Positions 1 to 8,097 of a stretch of DNA of 64,000 nt are shown here, in pieces; positions within the stretch are counted from its first letter, which is position 1, and every line of letters starts with the position of its first letter. A program made the position numbers and the translations under genes. Where the stretch lies: assembly GCF_003202235.1 (NCBI RefSeq), contig NZ_MASU01000005.1:1488001-1552000 (forward strand). The letters run 5' to 3'. The notes under the pieces were generated by a model, which saw nothing but the letters and a program-made list of their open reading frames with translations, had not been told where the DNA came from and searched no databases. The DNA is from Prauserella flavalba (GTDB taxonomy: Bacteria > Actinomycetota > Actinomycetes > Mycobacteriales > Pseudonocardiaceae).

Positions 1-1190
1 ATCCGGAACACACGTCCTGGCGCCGCGGGCCAGGGCACCCGGCGCCGTGCGATCACCTCGCCGGCCTGGCGGACGGTCACGCGCGGGAACGGCCGGTAGG
101 TGTCGGCCCACGCGAGCAGCCTGCCGCGAGTCGGCCCGCGCCCGCCCGGGGTGTGCACCATGGGCGACACCCAGCGCAGCGGCTCGTCCGCCACGATCCG
201 CACTCCCCCTGACTCGCCGGCACGGCCCGCGAAGTGCTCGAGCACGCTGGTGGCGACCTGGACCCCGTCGAGCGCCGCGACGTCGGCGGTGTCCACCGGG
301 TGCACCACGTTGCCCGCGGCGAAGAGGCCGGGCCGGGCGGTGCGGAGCTCGCTGTCGACCACGGGTCCGCACGTACCACCGTCCAGCGGAAGTCCCGCCG
401 CGCGAACCAGTTCGTTGTCGGGAATCCAGTCGCCGGTGAACACCACGGTGTCGCACTCGACGACGTCGCGCGAGCCGCTGTCGAGGTGCTCGATCTCCAC
501 CGCCTCGACGCGGCCCTTGCCGATGACCCTGGCCACGCGGGTCCGGGTGCGGACGGGGACCCGCAGGCCGAGTCTACCGGGAACGGTGAACGCCGCGTAG
601 GCCTCAGGCCTGCGGTGCTCGCTGGTCATGAGCACGGTGCGGCAACCGGCGTGGCGCAGGGTCAGCACCGCCGACCAGCTCACCAGCTCGCTGCCGACGA
701 TCACCGCCCGCGTGCCGGCCTCGCGATGGTGCAGGTGCACCAGGTTCTGCAGCATGCCGGTGGTGTAGACGCCGTCAGGGCGGTCGCCCGGGATCATCCG
801 TGCCGTGCGGGGGCGTTCCCGCGCGCCGGTGGCGAGCACGATCGCCTTCGCGTGCACCTGCGCCAGTCCTGCGGGCGTCGTCACCTCGAGTCCGCCGTCG
901 CCGGTCCAGCCGGTGACCATCGCGTCGGTCCGGATCACCGCTCCCGCCGCCTCCGTCGCGCGTACCAGGCGTCTGGCGTAATCCGGTCCATTGAGGACCC
1001 GGTGCAGGTCGCGGATACCGAACCCGGTGTGGGCGCAGTGCCGGGGGATGCCGCCGGCCTCGTGCTCGCGTTCGAGCACCAGCACGTCCCCGCTCACGCT
1101 CTGCGCCAGCTCGCTGGCCGCGCGCAGCCCGGCCGGTCCCCCACCGACAATGGCCACCTCGGGGGTGAGCCGCGTGCGAGGTGTGCTCAT
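1..1190 (-). CDS. HcnB-like FAD/NAD(P)-dependent oxidoreductase, 3' end cut by window edge
   Basis: At least 396 residues are visible; the C-terminus lies outside the window. The ATG at 1190 overlaps the stop of the preceding GlpA-like gene as ATGA. An FAD-binding GGGPAG motif lies at residues 16-21, and a second, degenerate nucleotide-binding region (VIVGSELVS) falls near residue 170. A GLFAAGNV-type segment, usual near the FAD in pyridine-nucleotide disulfide oxidoreductases, follows later. The family is the HcnB/SoxA-alpha/GlpB-like flavoprotein that works with a GlpA- or HcnC-like partner, which here is the adjacent gene. Inference: the two form one dehydrogenase or oxidase acting on the product of the kinase upstream. 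Substrate unknown. Confidence 0.8.
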   Translation of the reverse strand, partial: MSTPRTRLTPEVAIVGGGPAGLRAASELAQSVSGDVLVLEREHEAGGIPRHCAHTGFGIRDLHRVLNGPDYARRLVRATEAAGAVIRTDAMVTGWTGDGGLEVTTPAGLAQVHAKAIVLATGARERPRTARMIPGDRPDGVYTTGMLQNLVHLHHREAGTRAVIVGSELVSWSAVLTLRHAGCRTVLMTSEHRRPEAYAAFTVPGRLGLRVPVRTRTRVARVIGKGRVEAVEIEHLDSGSRDVVECDTVVFTGDWIPDNELVRAAGLPLDGGTCGPVVDSELRTARPGLFAAGNVVHPVDTADVAALDGVQVATSVLEHFAGRAGESGGVRIVADEPLRWVSPMVHTPGGRGPTRGRLLAWADTYRPFPRVTVRQAGEVIARRRVPWPAAPGRVFR

Positions 1191-2611
1191 CGTTGTTGCC
1201 CCTCTCCGCGCCGCGGCGCGTCCCGCAGCATTCCGGTCACCGTGGCGCCGCAGTAGAAGCCCTGGCAGCGGCCGTTCATCGCGCGGGTGCGCCGCCGCAG
1301 CCCGTCCAGGTCGTGCGGCGGGATGATGGAGCTCAGCGCGTCGCGGATCTCGCCCCGCGTGACGCGCTCGCAGAAGCAGACCACCGTCCCGTAGGCCGGG
1401 TCCCGCGCGATGCGCTCGGCGTCCGCGTACGGCCGCGGCCGGGCCTCGCCGATGTTCGGCATGTGCGGCGGCTCCGGCAGCTCGTCGCGCGGGTGCAGGC
1501 TCAGCCCCGCCTTGCCGAGGAGGTCCACGAGGTACTCGGCGACGGCCATGCTGGAGGTCAGCCCCGTCGAGCGGATTCCGCCCGCGACGGCGTACCGCTG
1601 CACGGCGTCGACCTCGATCGTGTAGTCGCTGACGTCGCTGGCGGCACGCAGGCCCGCGTAGGTCGCGGTGACCTCCTCGCGCAGCAGGGACGGCATGATG
1701 CGCCTTCCCTTGTCCAGCAGGAAGGCGTAGCCGCTCTCGGTGGTGGCCGTGTCGTGGCGGTCGGTCATGTCCTCGGCGGTGGGGCCCAGCATGACGTTGC
1801 CGTAGATCGTGGGGCTGATGAGCACGCCCTTGCCCAGCTTGGATGGAACCGGCAGGACGATCCGGTCCACGAGCGGCCTGGCCTGCTTGTCGTAGACGAA
1901 CAGTTCCCCGCGCCGGGGATGCAGGTGGAACCGGTCGTGCCCGAAGTGTCCGTCGATCACGTCGCCGCCGAGCCCCGCGGCGTTGACCACCCACCGCGCG
2001 CGCACGTCGCCCGCACTCGTGTGCAGGACGGTGTGGTCGCCGTCGACGGTCACCGACTCGACGCGGTGCCCGCGCAGCAGCCGCGTTCCCCTGCGCACGG
2101 CGTCCGTGGCCAGTGCGAGTGTGGTGGTCCACGTGCAGATGATCGACTCGCCGGGCACGGTGAGCCCGCCGAGCGCGCCGGGGCCGAGCGCGGGCACCTG
2201 CGCGTACACCTCACCCGGTCCGACGATCTCGGTCGCGTGGTACCCGTTGCGCTCGGCCTTGCGCTGCAGCTCCGGCAGTGCGCCCAGCTGCTCGTCGTCC
2301 CACGCGACCAGGAGCGCCCCGGTCGGCTCGTACGGGATGCCGGTGCGGTCGGCGTAGTCCTTGAGCAGGTGGTAACCCTCGGCGACGAGCCGGGACTCCA
2401 GGGTTCCCGGTGAGGCGTCGAAGCCGGTGTGCAGGATCGCGGTGTTGGCCTTGCTCGTCCCGTCGCCGACGTCGTCGCGTGCGTCGAGCAGCGCGATGTC
2501 GAGCTCGTGCCCGGAGAGCAGCCGGGCGATCGCGGAACCGACCACCCCCGCTCCGATCACGGCCACGTCGACGACGGTGGTGCCCGGTGGGGTACCGAGC
2601 GATGCAGTCAT
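1187..2611 (-). CDS. GlpA/GlpD-like FAD-dependent oxidoreductase with C-terminal [2Fe-2S] (BFD-like) domain
   Basis: 474 residues. A GGAGAAGGA ribosome-binding site sits directly before ATG 2611, which overlaps the kinase stop as ATGA. The N-terminal DAO fold begins with VIGAGVVGSAIA and shows the substrate/FAD region of the glycerol-3-phosphate dehydrogenase family (NTAILHTGFDA). The last about 65 residues hold a CFCE pair and a CQGFYC pair, the Cys pattern of the BFD-like [2Fe-2S] domain seen in anaerobic GlpA. It probably oxidises a phosphorylated polyol, or a related alpha-hydroxy or amino compound, with electrons passing through the cluster. Glycerol 3-phosphate is the textbook guess, but the neighbouring transporters and amidase-like gene make a different substrate quite possible. 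Confidence 0.85.
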   Translation of the reverse strand: MTASLGTPPGTTVVDVAVIGAGVVGSAIARLLSGHELDIALLDARDDVGDGTSKANTAILHTGFDASPGTLESRLVAEGYHLLKDYADRTGIPYEPTGALLVAWDDEQLGALPELQRKAERNGYHATEIVGPGEVYAQVPALGPGALGGLTVPGESIICTWTTTLALATDAVRRGTRLLRGHRVESVTVDGDHTVLHTSAGDVRARWVVNAAGLGGDVIDGHFGHDRFHLHPRRGELFVYDKQARPLVDRIVLPVPSKLGKGVLISPTIYGNVMLGPTAEDMTDRHDTATTESGYAFLLDKGRRIMPSLLREEVTATYAGLRAASDVSDYTIEVDAVQRYAVAGGIRSTGLTSSMAVAEYLVDLLGKAGLSLHPRDELPEPPHMPNIGEARPRPYADAERIARDPAYGTVVCFCERVTRGEIRDALSSIIPPHDLDGLRRRTRAMNGRCQGFYCGATVTGMLRDAPRRGEGQQR

Positions 2612-4041
2612 TCCTTCTCCTTCTGGATCACGGCGGCGTCGACCGCCGATCGCCACCGGGCCCGGAACTCCGCCGCGGCACCGGTGTCGAGGGCAGGGGT
2701 GAACGTCGCCGCCGGGGCCCAGCCGACGATCGCGTCGGCGAGGGAGAGCCGGGGGGCCACGGCGAGGCGGGCGAACGCGGCAGCGCCGAGTGCGGTGGCG
2801 TGCGCCGAGGGGTACACGTCGACCTCGGCGCCGGTCAGGTCCGCGACCGCCTGCATGAGCACGCGGCTGCGGGTGAGGCCACCGTCGACGCGCAGCCTCG
2901 GCAACGGACGGTGGAGGTCGCGGGCCACGCAGTCGACGAGCTCGGCGACCTGGGCCGCGATGCCGTCGAGGACGGCCCTGACGACGTGACCGGCCGATGT
3001 GGACAGTGTCATGCCGGTGAGCGCCGCCGACGCCGTCGGCTCCCACCACGGGGCCGAGAGCCCGGCGAGCGCGGGCACGCACAGCACGCCGTCGGCGTCA
3101 CCGGCCGCGACACGGTCCAGCTCGTCCGGACTGCCCAGCAGGCCGAGGTCCTGCAGCCAGCGCACGGCCGAGGCGGCGGCGGGGACCTGCCCGTCGACGC
3201 AGTACGCCGTCCCGCCCCGCGCCCGCCACGCGACCGACGCCGCCAGGCCCGCGGTGGAGCGGGCCGCGCGCTCGCCCAGGTTGGCGAGCAGGAACGCCCC
3301 GGTGCCGAACGTGCATTTCGCCTCGCCGGGGGCGAGGCACCGCTGTGCCAGCAGCGCCGCCTGCTGATCGACCACCAGGCCGCCGACCGGGGTGGACGCG
3401 CCGAACGCCGTCGTCTCCCCCACGATCTCGTCGCAGCCCGCGATCCGCGGCAGCTGCTCGCCCGCGAGGCCGAACAACTCCAGCAGCTCGCCGTCCCACG
3501 TCGCCGTGTCCAGGTTCAGCAGCAGCGATCGGGACGCCGTGGCGGCGTCGGTGACGAACTCGCCCGTGAGCTGGTGCACCAGCCACGTGTCCGAGGTGGT
3601 CACGATGCCTTCGGTGGTCAGCTCCTCGCGGATCCACCGCATCTTGGGTGCCGAGAAGTACGGGTCCAGCACCAGTCCGGTCCGCCGGGCCACGAGGTCG
3701 GCCGAGGCGGCCAGGCGGGTACAGATCGGGGCCGAGCGCCGGTCCTGCCAGACGATCGCCGGGGTGAGCGGGCGTCCGGTGCCGGGATCCCAGGCGAGCA
3801 CGGTCTCGCCCTGGTTGGCGAGGGTGACACAGCCGACGGGCACGCCCGCGCCGGCGACCGCCCGGCGTCCCGAATCCACAACGGACTCGAGCAGCGCGTG
3901 CGGGTCGATCTCCACGCCGCCGCCGGAGAGGTAGCGCGGGCGCACGGGTAGTTCGGCGACGCTGAGGACCCGGTCATCGCCGTCGACGACCATCGCCTTG
4001 GTCCCCGAGGTGCCCTGGTCGATGGCGAGCACGGCGGTCAT
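2608..4041 (-). CDS. FGGY-family carbohydrate kinase (glycerol kinase/xylulokinase-like)
   Basis: 477 residues, normal for FGGY kinases (480-510). The N-terminal phosphate loop reads DQGTSGTKAMV; a WQDRR motif and a glycine-rich FGTGAFLLANLG segment follow. The C-terminal half has GLSAPWWEPTA and DGGLTRSRVLMQ, the usual ATP-site signature. ATG 4041 overlaps the permease stop, and the gene's own stop overlaps the next ATG, so translation is likely coupled. It phosphorylates a polyol or sugar with ATP in the cytoplasm. Glycerol kinases usually carry a well-conserved glycerol pocket that I cannot confirm by eye, so the substrate is left open. Confidence 0.85.
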   Translation of the reverse strand: MTAVLAIDQGTSGTKAMVVDGDDRVLSVAELPVRPRYLSGGGVEIDPHALLESVVDSGRRAVAGAGVPVGCVTLANQGETVLAWDPGTGRPLTPAIVWQDRRSAPICTRLAASADLVARRTGLVLDPYFSAPKMRWIREELTTEGIVTTSDTWLVHQLTGEFVTDAATASRSLLLNLDTATWDGELLELFGLAGEQLPRIAGCDEIVGETTAFGASTPVGGLVVDQQAALLAQRCLAPGEAKCTFGTGAFLLANLGERAARSTAGLAASVAWRARGGTAYCVDGQVPAAASAVRWLQDLGLLGSPDELDRVAAGDADGVLCVPALAGLSAPWWEPTASAALTGMTLSTSAGHVVRAVLDGIAAQVAELVDCVARDLHRPLPRLRVDGGLTRSRVLMQAVADLTGAEVDVYPSAHATALGAAAFARLAVAPRLSLADAIVGWAPAATFTPALDTGAAAEFRARWRSAVDAAVIQKEKE

Positions 4042-5561
4042 GCCCCACCTCCGGCCGCGACGCCCTGCTGATCGTGGTCGAGGGTCTTGTCGATGTCGTG
4101 CATGTCCGGCATGGACAGTCCCGACACCCCGTGGCGGACGAGCAGGTAGCCGAGGTAGGCCGCACCGATCGCGAACATCACCAGCACGTAGAGCCAGGGT
4201 TCGGCGAACGACGCGTCCCGGAAGATCAGTAGCTCGTAGACCAGCCACACGACCGACACCACGAGCACCGGCGCCTCCCAGCGCCCGAGCCGGAAGCCCT
4301 TCGACGGCGGCAGGCTGCGGCGCTTGACGAGGTAGAGCGCGACCGTCGCGGCGTAGATGAGCGCGGGCAGCAACGTCGCGGCGGAGAACAGCGAGAACAG
4401 CGCCTGGGTGGAGCTCGCGAACAGCCCGAGCACGATCTGGCTGACCACGAACAGGAACACCGAGGCGTTCAGGGGCGTGCCCGTGGCCGGGGTGACGCGG
4501 TTCAGCAGCCGCCACGCGGGGAACCGCTTGTCACGCGCCATCGCCCACACCAGCCGGGCTCCGCTGAGCGAGATCACCAGGCCACACGAGAAGATCGAGA
4601 TCACGACGAGGACGAGCAGCCCCTTGCCGACGTAGGACCCGAGGACCCGCGCGATGACGTCCGCGACCGGGGTGTCGGACCGCGCGAGCGCGGCCGGGTC
4701 GCCGGCCAGCGCGGTCACCGCGATCAGGAACAGCATGCCGAGCACGCCGAGCCCCACGACGGCCTGTGCCATCGCCTTGGGCACCACGCGTGCCGGATCT
4801 CGCGTCTCCTCGGCGAGGTTCGCCGCCGCCTCGAAGCCGACGATGGTGAACGCGCCCATCAGGAAGCCCAGCGACCACGGCCCGGCGCTGGTGAGGCCGC
4901 CGAGCGCGAAGTAACCCTCGCTCGGCACGTCGCCGGTGCTGAACAAGGTGCCAAAGTCGAGCACGCCCGTCGCGGCGCCGACCACGAACAGCAGCACGGT
5001 CAGCAGAACCATCCCGACGAGCTGCATGGTCACCGCGACATTGTTGACGCGCTGGGTCGCTCGCGTCGACAACGCGACGAGCACGGCCTGCAGGAGCAGC
5101 ACGCCCGCCGTGACGACCCACGCGTTCGCGCTGGTGCCCTGGTACTGGAAGAGCACGGGCAGGATCGTCGAGGCGATCGTGTAGTCGACCGCTACCACCA
5201 CGACCGCGAGGAACGTGAAGGAGACCCAGCCCATGATCCAGCCGAGCACCGGGTTCGCCAGGCGGGAGATCCACTGGTAGGCGTACCCGCTGACGGGGAT
5301 CCGCGCGGCCAGCGCGCCGAACACCAGTGCCACGCACAGCTGTCCGACGACCACGACCGGCCACGTCCAGATGCCCAGCGGGCCGGATGAGTTCAGCACC
5401 GACCCGTAGGCGGTGAAGATGCCGGTCGCGATCGAAACGAAGCCGAAGGCCACGGCGAAGGACGTGTACCAGCCCAGCTCCCGCTTCATCTGTTGCGAGT
5501 AGCCGAATTCCGACACACCGTCACCGGTACCGCCGGCACTCCCTCGTGCCGCCTGACTCAT
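4038..5561 (-). CDS. APC-family amino acid/amine permease
   Basis: 507 residues with about 12 hydrophobic segments. The helix-1 region (SFAVAFGFVSIATGIFTAYG) and later GFEAAANLAEETRDPARVVPKAM are typical of APC amino-acid and amine permeases. ATG 5561 was chosen over an upstream in-frame start because a GGAAAGGACTGAG ribosome-binding stretch precedes it and the regulator's stop ends one base before. It likely imports a small amine or amino acid across the membrane. It sits between the DeoR-type regulator and the kinase in one operon, so the imported compound may be the kinase substrate or a by-product of the pathway. Confidence 0.85.
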   Translation of the reverse strand: MSQAARGSAGGTGDGVSEFGYSQQMKRELGWYTSFAVAFGFVSIATGIFTAYGSVLNSSGPLGIWTWPVVVVGQLCVALVFGALAARIPVSGYAYQWISRLANPVLGWIMGWVSFTFLAVVVVAVDYTIASTILPVLFQYQGTSANAWVVTAGVLLLQAVLVALSTRATQRVNNVAVTMQLVGMVLLTVLLFVVGAATGVLDFGTLFSTGDVPSEGYFALGGLTSAGPWSLGFLMGAFTIVGFEAAANLAEETRDPARVVPKAMAQAVVGLGVLGMLFLIAVTALAGDPAALARSDTPVADVIARVLGSYVGKGLLVLVVISIFSCGLVISLSGARLVWAMARDKRFPAWRLLNRVTPATGTPLNASVFLFVVSQIVLGLFASSTQALFSLFSAATLLPALIYAATVALYLVKRRSLPPSKGFRLGRWEAPVLVVSVVWLVYELLIFRDASFAEPWLYVLVMFAIGAAYLGYLLVRHGVSGLSMPDMHDIDKTLDHDQQGVAAGGGA

Positions 5562-5562
5562 C

Positions 5563-6357
5563 TCAGTCCTTTCCTTCCGGCGCGGCGTCCTCGCGCGGCC
5601 GGATGATCTGCCCACTCGCGCGCGTGACCGCCCGCTCCAGCTCGACGGGCGGCTCCTGGTCCGTGATCAGGGCGTCGATGTCGGCGAGCGGCGCCACGCG
5701 GTAGGGCGCGATGCGCTGGTGCTTGCTGCCGTCGGCGAGCACGTAGTTCGCGGCGGAATGGCGCATGATGACGCGCCTCACATGGGTTTCGTCGACGTAG
5801 AAGTCGGTGAGCCCGGCGTCGGCGTGCACACCGCCGGAGCCGAGGAACGCCACGTCGGCGAACACGTCCTCGAAGTAGGTCTGCGTGGCGGGACCGGACA
5901 GGGCGCGGTCACCGTGCCGCATCCGGCCCGGGCTGAGCTGCACCTCGATCTCGGACACGTCGGCGAGCTCGTTCGCGACCAGGATCGAGCAGGTGATCAC
6001 CACGCCGGAGAAGCCGCCCGCCGCCAGGGCGCGCGCCACGTACATGGCCGTGGTTCCCACGTCGATGACCACGGTCTGCCCCGGCTCGACCTGCTCGGCG
6101 GCGAGCCTCCCGATGGCCTCCTTGGCCTCGGTCCCGGTGCCCGACCGCTCGACGAACGGGGGCTCGTCGCTCACGTGCCCGGTCCGCATCGCTCCACCCC
6201 GGACCCTCACCAGCGCACCCTTCGCCTCCAGTTCGGCGAGGTCGCGCCGGATCGTCTCGGCGGAGACGCCCAGCAGGGCCGCCAGCTCCGTGGTCGACAC
6301 GACGCTGCCGCACTGGATGGCCTGGGTGATGCGGGCGTGCCGCTCGACAACCAACAT
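5563..6357 (-). CDS. DeoR/GlpR-family transcriptional regulator
   Basis: 264 residues from ATG 6357. The N-terminal winged helix is canonical for DeoR (RHARITQAIQ, then AALLGVSAETIRRDLAELEAKG). The C-terminal sensor domain has the DVGTTAMYVARAL and LSPGRM-like segments of the sugar-phosphate isomerase fold, which binds phosphorylated sugars. An in-frame ATG at 6417 would add 20 residues, but it would place the phased repeats at 6371-6410 inside the gene, so the shorter start is preferred. It heads the permease-kinase-oxidoreductase operon and faces the SSS/DMFase-like operon, so it probably controls both, with the kinase product as inducer. Confidence 0.88.
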   Translation of the reverse strand: MLVVERHARITQAIQCGSVVSTTELAALLGVSAETIRRDLAELEAKGALVRVRGGAMRTGHVSDEPPFVERSGTGTEAKEAIGRLAAEQVEPGQTVVIDVGTTAMYVARALAAGGFSGVVITCSILVANELADVSEIEVQLSPGRMRHGDRALSGPATQTYFEDVFADVAFLGSGGVHADAGLTDFYVDETHVRRVIMRHSAANYVLADGSKHQRIAPYRVAPLADIDALITDQEPPVELERAVTRASGQIIRPREDAAPEGKD

Positions 6358-6370
6358 GGACGAGACCCGT

Positions 6371-6410
6371 TCGTGGAAATCTGTGGATACTTGTGGAGAA
6401 GTATGGAGAT
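6371..6410. promoter_or_regulatory. Four helically phased GTGGA repeats, putative DeoR operator
   Basis: On the + strand the pentamer GTGGA recurs at 6373, 6383 and 6393, and as ATGGA at 6403, each exactly 10 bases after the last. One helical turn per repeat puts all copies on the same DNA face. The array lies just before the DeoR-family ATG, in the 273-base divergent intergenic region that also serves the symporter operon. Autoregulation through this array is inferred. Confidence 0.5.
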
Positions 6411-6630
6411 CGTGCATCGGCCGGTCAAGGCCCGGTGTCCTCGAATCCGCCTCACAAGCCGATTAACAACGCGTAACGGCGAGACCGGGGCTTGCCAAAT
6501 GCCACAACAACGGTCAACATGTCACGAACTCCGGGCATAAGCCCACACTTGCGGGCAGCGAGGACCACAGCCTCCGCGACCCGCACGCGCCGCTGCCTAC
6601 CTCGGACCTCTGCCTCCACCTGGACGTGAC

Positions 6631-8097
6631 ATGCTCGAAAAGTACGCGATCGTCATCGCCTTCGTGGCTCTCCTGGGCTACCTCTCCTACCGCTCGTACC
6701 GGAGAGTGAAGACCTACAAGGATTACAACCTGGCGGGACGCAACACCGGGTTCCCCACGCTGGTGGCCACGCTCGGCGCCGCCGAGTTCAACACGGCCAC
6801 CCTCATCGGCGGCGCCTCGGTCGCCTACCTCTACGGCTCCGTCGGCATCTGGTACACGTCGCTGATCTTCATCTTCGTGTTCGGCCTCTACGCGCTGACC
6901 GTGGCCCGCCCCTACCGCCGCCTGGGCATCTCCACCATCGCGGAGTTCTTCGAGCGCCGGTTCCCCGGACGCTTCTCGGAGGTCACGCGCGGGCTCGCGA
7001 GCGTCGTCACGCTCACGTTCACCTGGATCGCGCCGGCGACCTACCTCGCGGGGCTGTCCGTCGTCTCCTCGGTCCTGCTCGGCATCGATCCACTCACGAC
7101 GGTCATCGCGATCACCGCCGTGTGTCTCATCCTCGCCCTCGCCGGCGGGTTCCTGACCGCGCTGTCGTTCGACGTCGTCGCCTACCTTATGATCCTCGTG
7201 TTCATCCCCGTGCTGTTCGTCGTCGGCTACCTCGCGGCCGACGGCTTCGGCAGCCTCGGCGACGTGTTCGACGAGCGTTTCCTGTCGCTGGAACCGATCT
7301 GGGACCTGCAGGACTACGGCTTCGCGGCGATCCTCACGTGGTGCTTCCAGAACATCATGCTCTACATCGCCGCACCCTGGTACGGCCAGCGCATCTTCTC
7401 TGCGCGCAACGAGCGCATCGCCTACCGGGCCATGCTGACGAACACGGTGCTCATCACGGTGCTCTACGCATTGGTCGCGCTCACGACGATGTTCAGCAAG
7501 GTGGTGATGCCGAACCTGGACAAGCCCGAGGAGGCGCTCCCCCGTCTCGTGCTCGAGTACACCCCGGCCGTCGTGCAGGGCCTGCTGCTCGTCACGCTCC
7601 TGCTCGTCGGCATCAGCACGATGGTCGCGATCTGGAACTCTGCCGTGTCGATCGTCGTCAACGACATCGTCAAGCGCTACGTCTTCCGCGACCGCACGGA
7701 CGGCTTCTACGTGGCGACGAGCCGCGTCGTGTTCCTGGTGCTCGGCCTGTCCACCCTGGCGTTCGCGCTGACCTTCGTCGGCAACATCCTGATCGCGCTG
7801 ACCTACGTCTCGGTGTTCACCGCGCTGCTGGCGTTCCCGATCCTCGCCGGACTCTACTGGAAGCGGTTCACCACCACGGCGGCACTGGGTTCGCTGGTGG
7901 CCGGCGTCTGCTATGTCACCGTCGCGCTGCTTGCCAGCTTCCCCTACTACCTGATCAGCCCCGTCGGGGTCGCGCTCAGCGCCGTGGTCGGCATAGTGCT
8001 GACCCTGGCCGCGCCCCGGACGACGACGGATCCCAGGGTCGCCGAGTTCTTCGCGACCGCGCACGGCACCGAGGAGTACGAGAATGCCCCACAGTGA
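6631..8097 (+). CDS. Sodium:solute symporter (SSS family)
   Basis: 488 residues with about 13 predicted membrane segments. Features of the SSS fold include YKDYNLAGRN at the end of helix 1, ATLGAAEFNTATLIGGA in helix 2 and GISTIAEFFERRFPGR after helix 3. It should move a small organic solute inward with Na+. There is no strong ribosome-binding site before ATG 6631, so a short leader or leaderless start is possible. Its last 14 bases overlap the following amidase-like gene, which suggests that gene acts on the imported compound. Divergent from the DeoR operon. Confidence 0.88.
   Translation: MLEKYAIVIAFVALLGYLSYRSYRRVKTYKDYNLAGRNTGFPTLVATLGAAEFNTATLIGGASVAYLYGSVGIWYTSLIFIFVFGLYALTVARPYRRLGISTIAEFFERRFPGRFSEVTRGLASVVTLTFTWIAPATYLAGLSVVSSVLLGIDPLTTVIAITAVCLILALAGGFLTALSFDVVAYLMILVFIPVLFVVGYLAADGFGSLGDVFDERFLSLEPIWDLQDYGFAAILTWCFQNIMLYIAAPWYGQRIFSARNERIAYRAMLTNTVLITVLYALVALTTMFSKVVMPNLDKPEEALPRLVLEYTPAVVQGLLLVTLLLVGISTMVAIWNSAVSIVVNDIVKRYVFRDRTDGFYVATSRVVFLVLGLSTLAFALTFVGNILIALTYVSVFTALLAFPILAGLYWKRFTTTAALGSLVAGVCYVTVALLASFPYYLISPVGVALSAVVGIVLTLAAPRTTTDPRVAEFFATAHGTEEYENAPQ

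Noticed and set aside
6371-6410. DnaA-box-like GTATCCACA on the minus strand
   Set aside because: Only one copy comes close to the DnaA consensus. The strict 10-base spacing beside a DeoR gene fits an operator better, and no replication genes are near.
5563-6417. Longer DeoR protein from ATG 6417
   Set aside because: The extra 20 residues have no family match, and that start would make the phased repeats coding. It remains possible.
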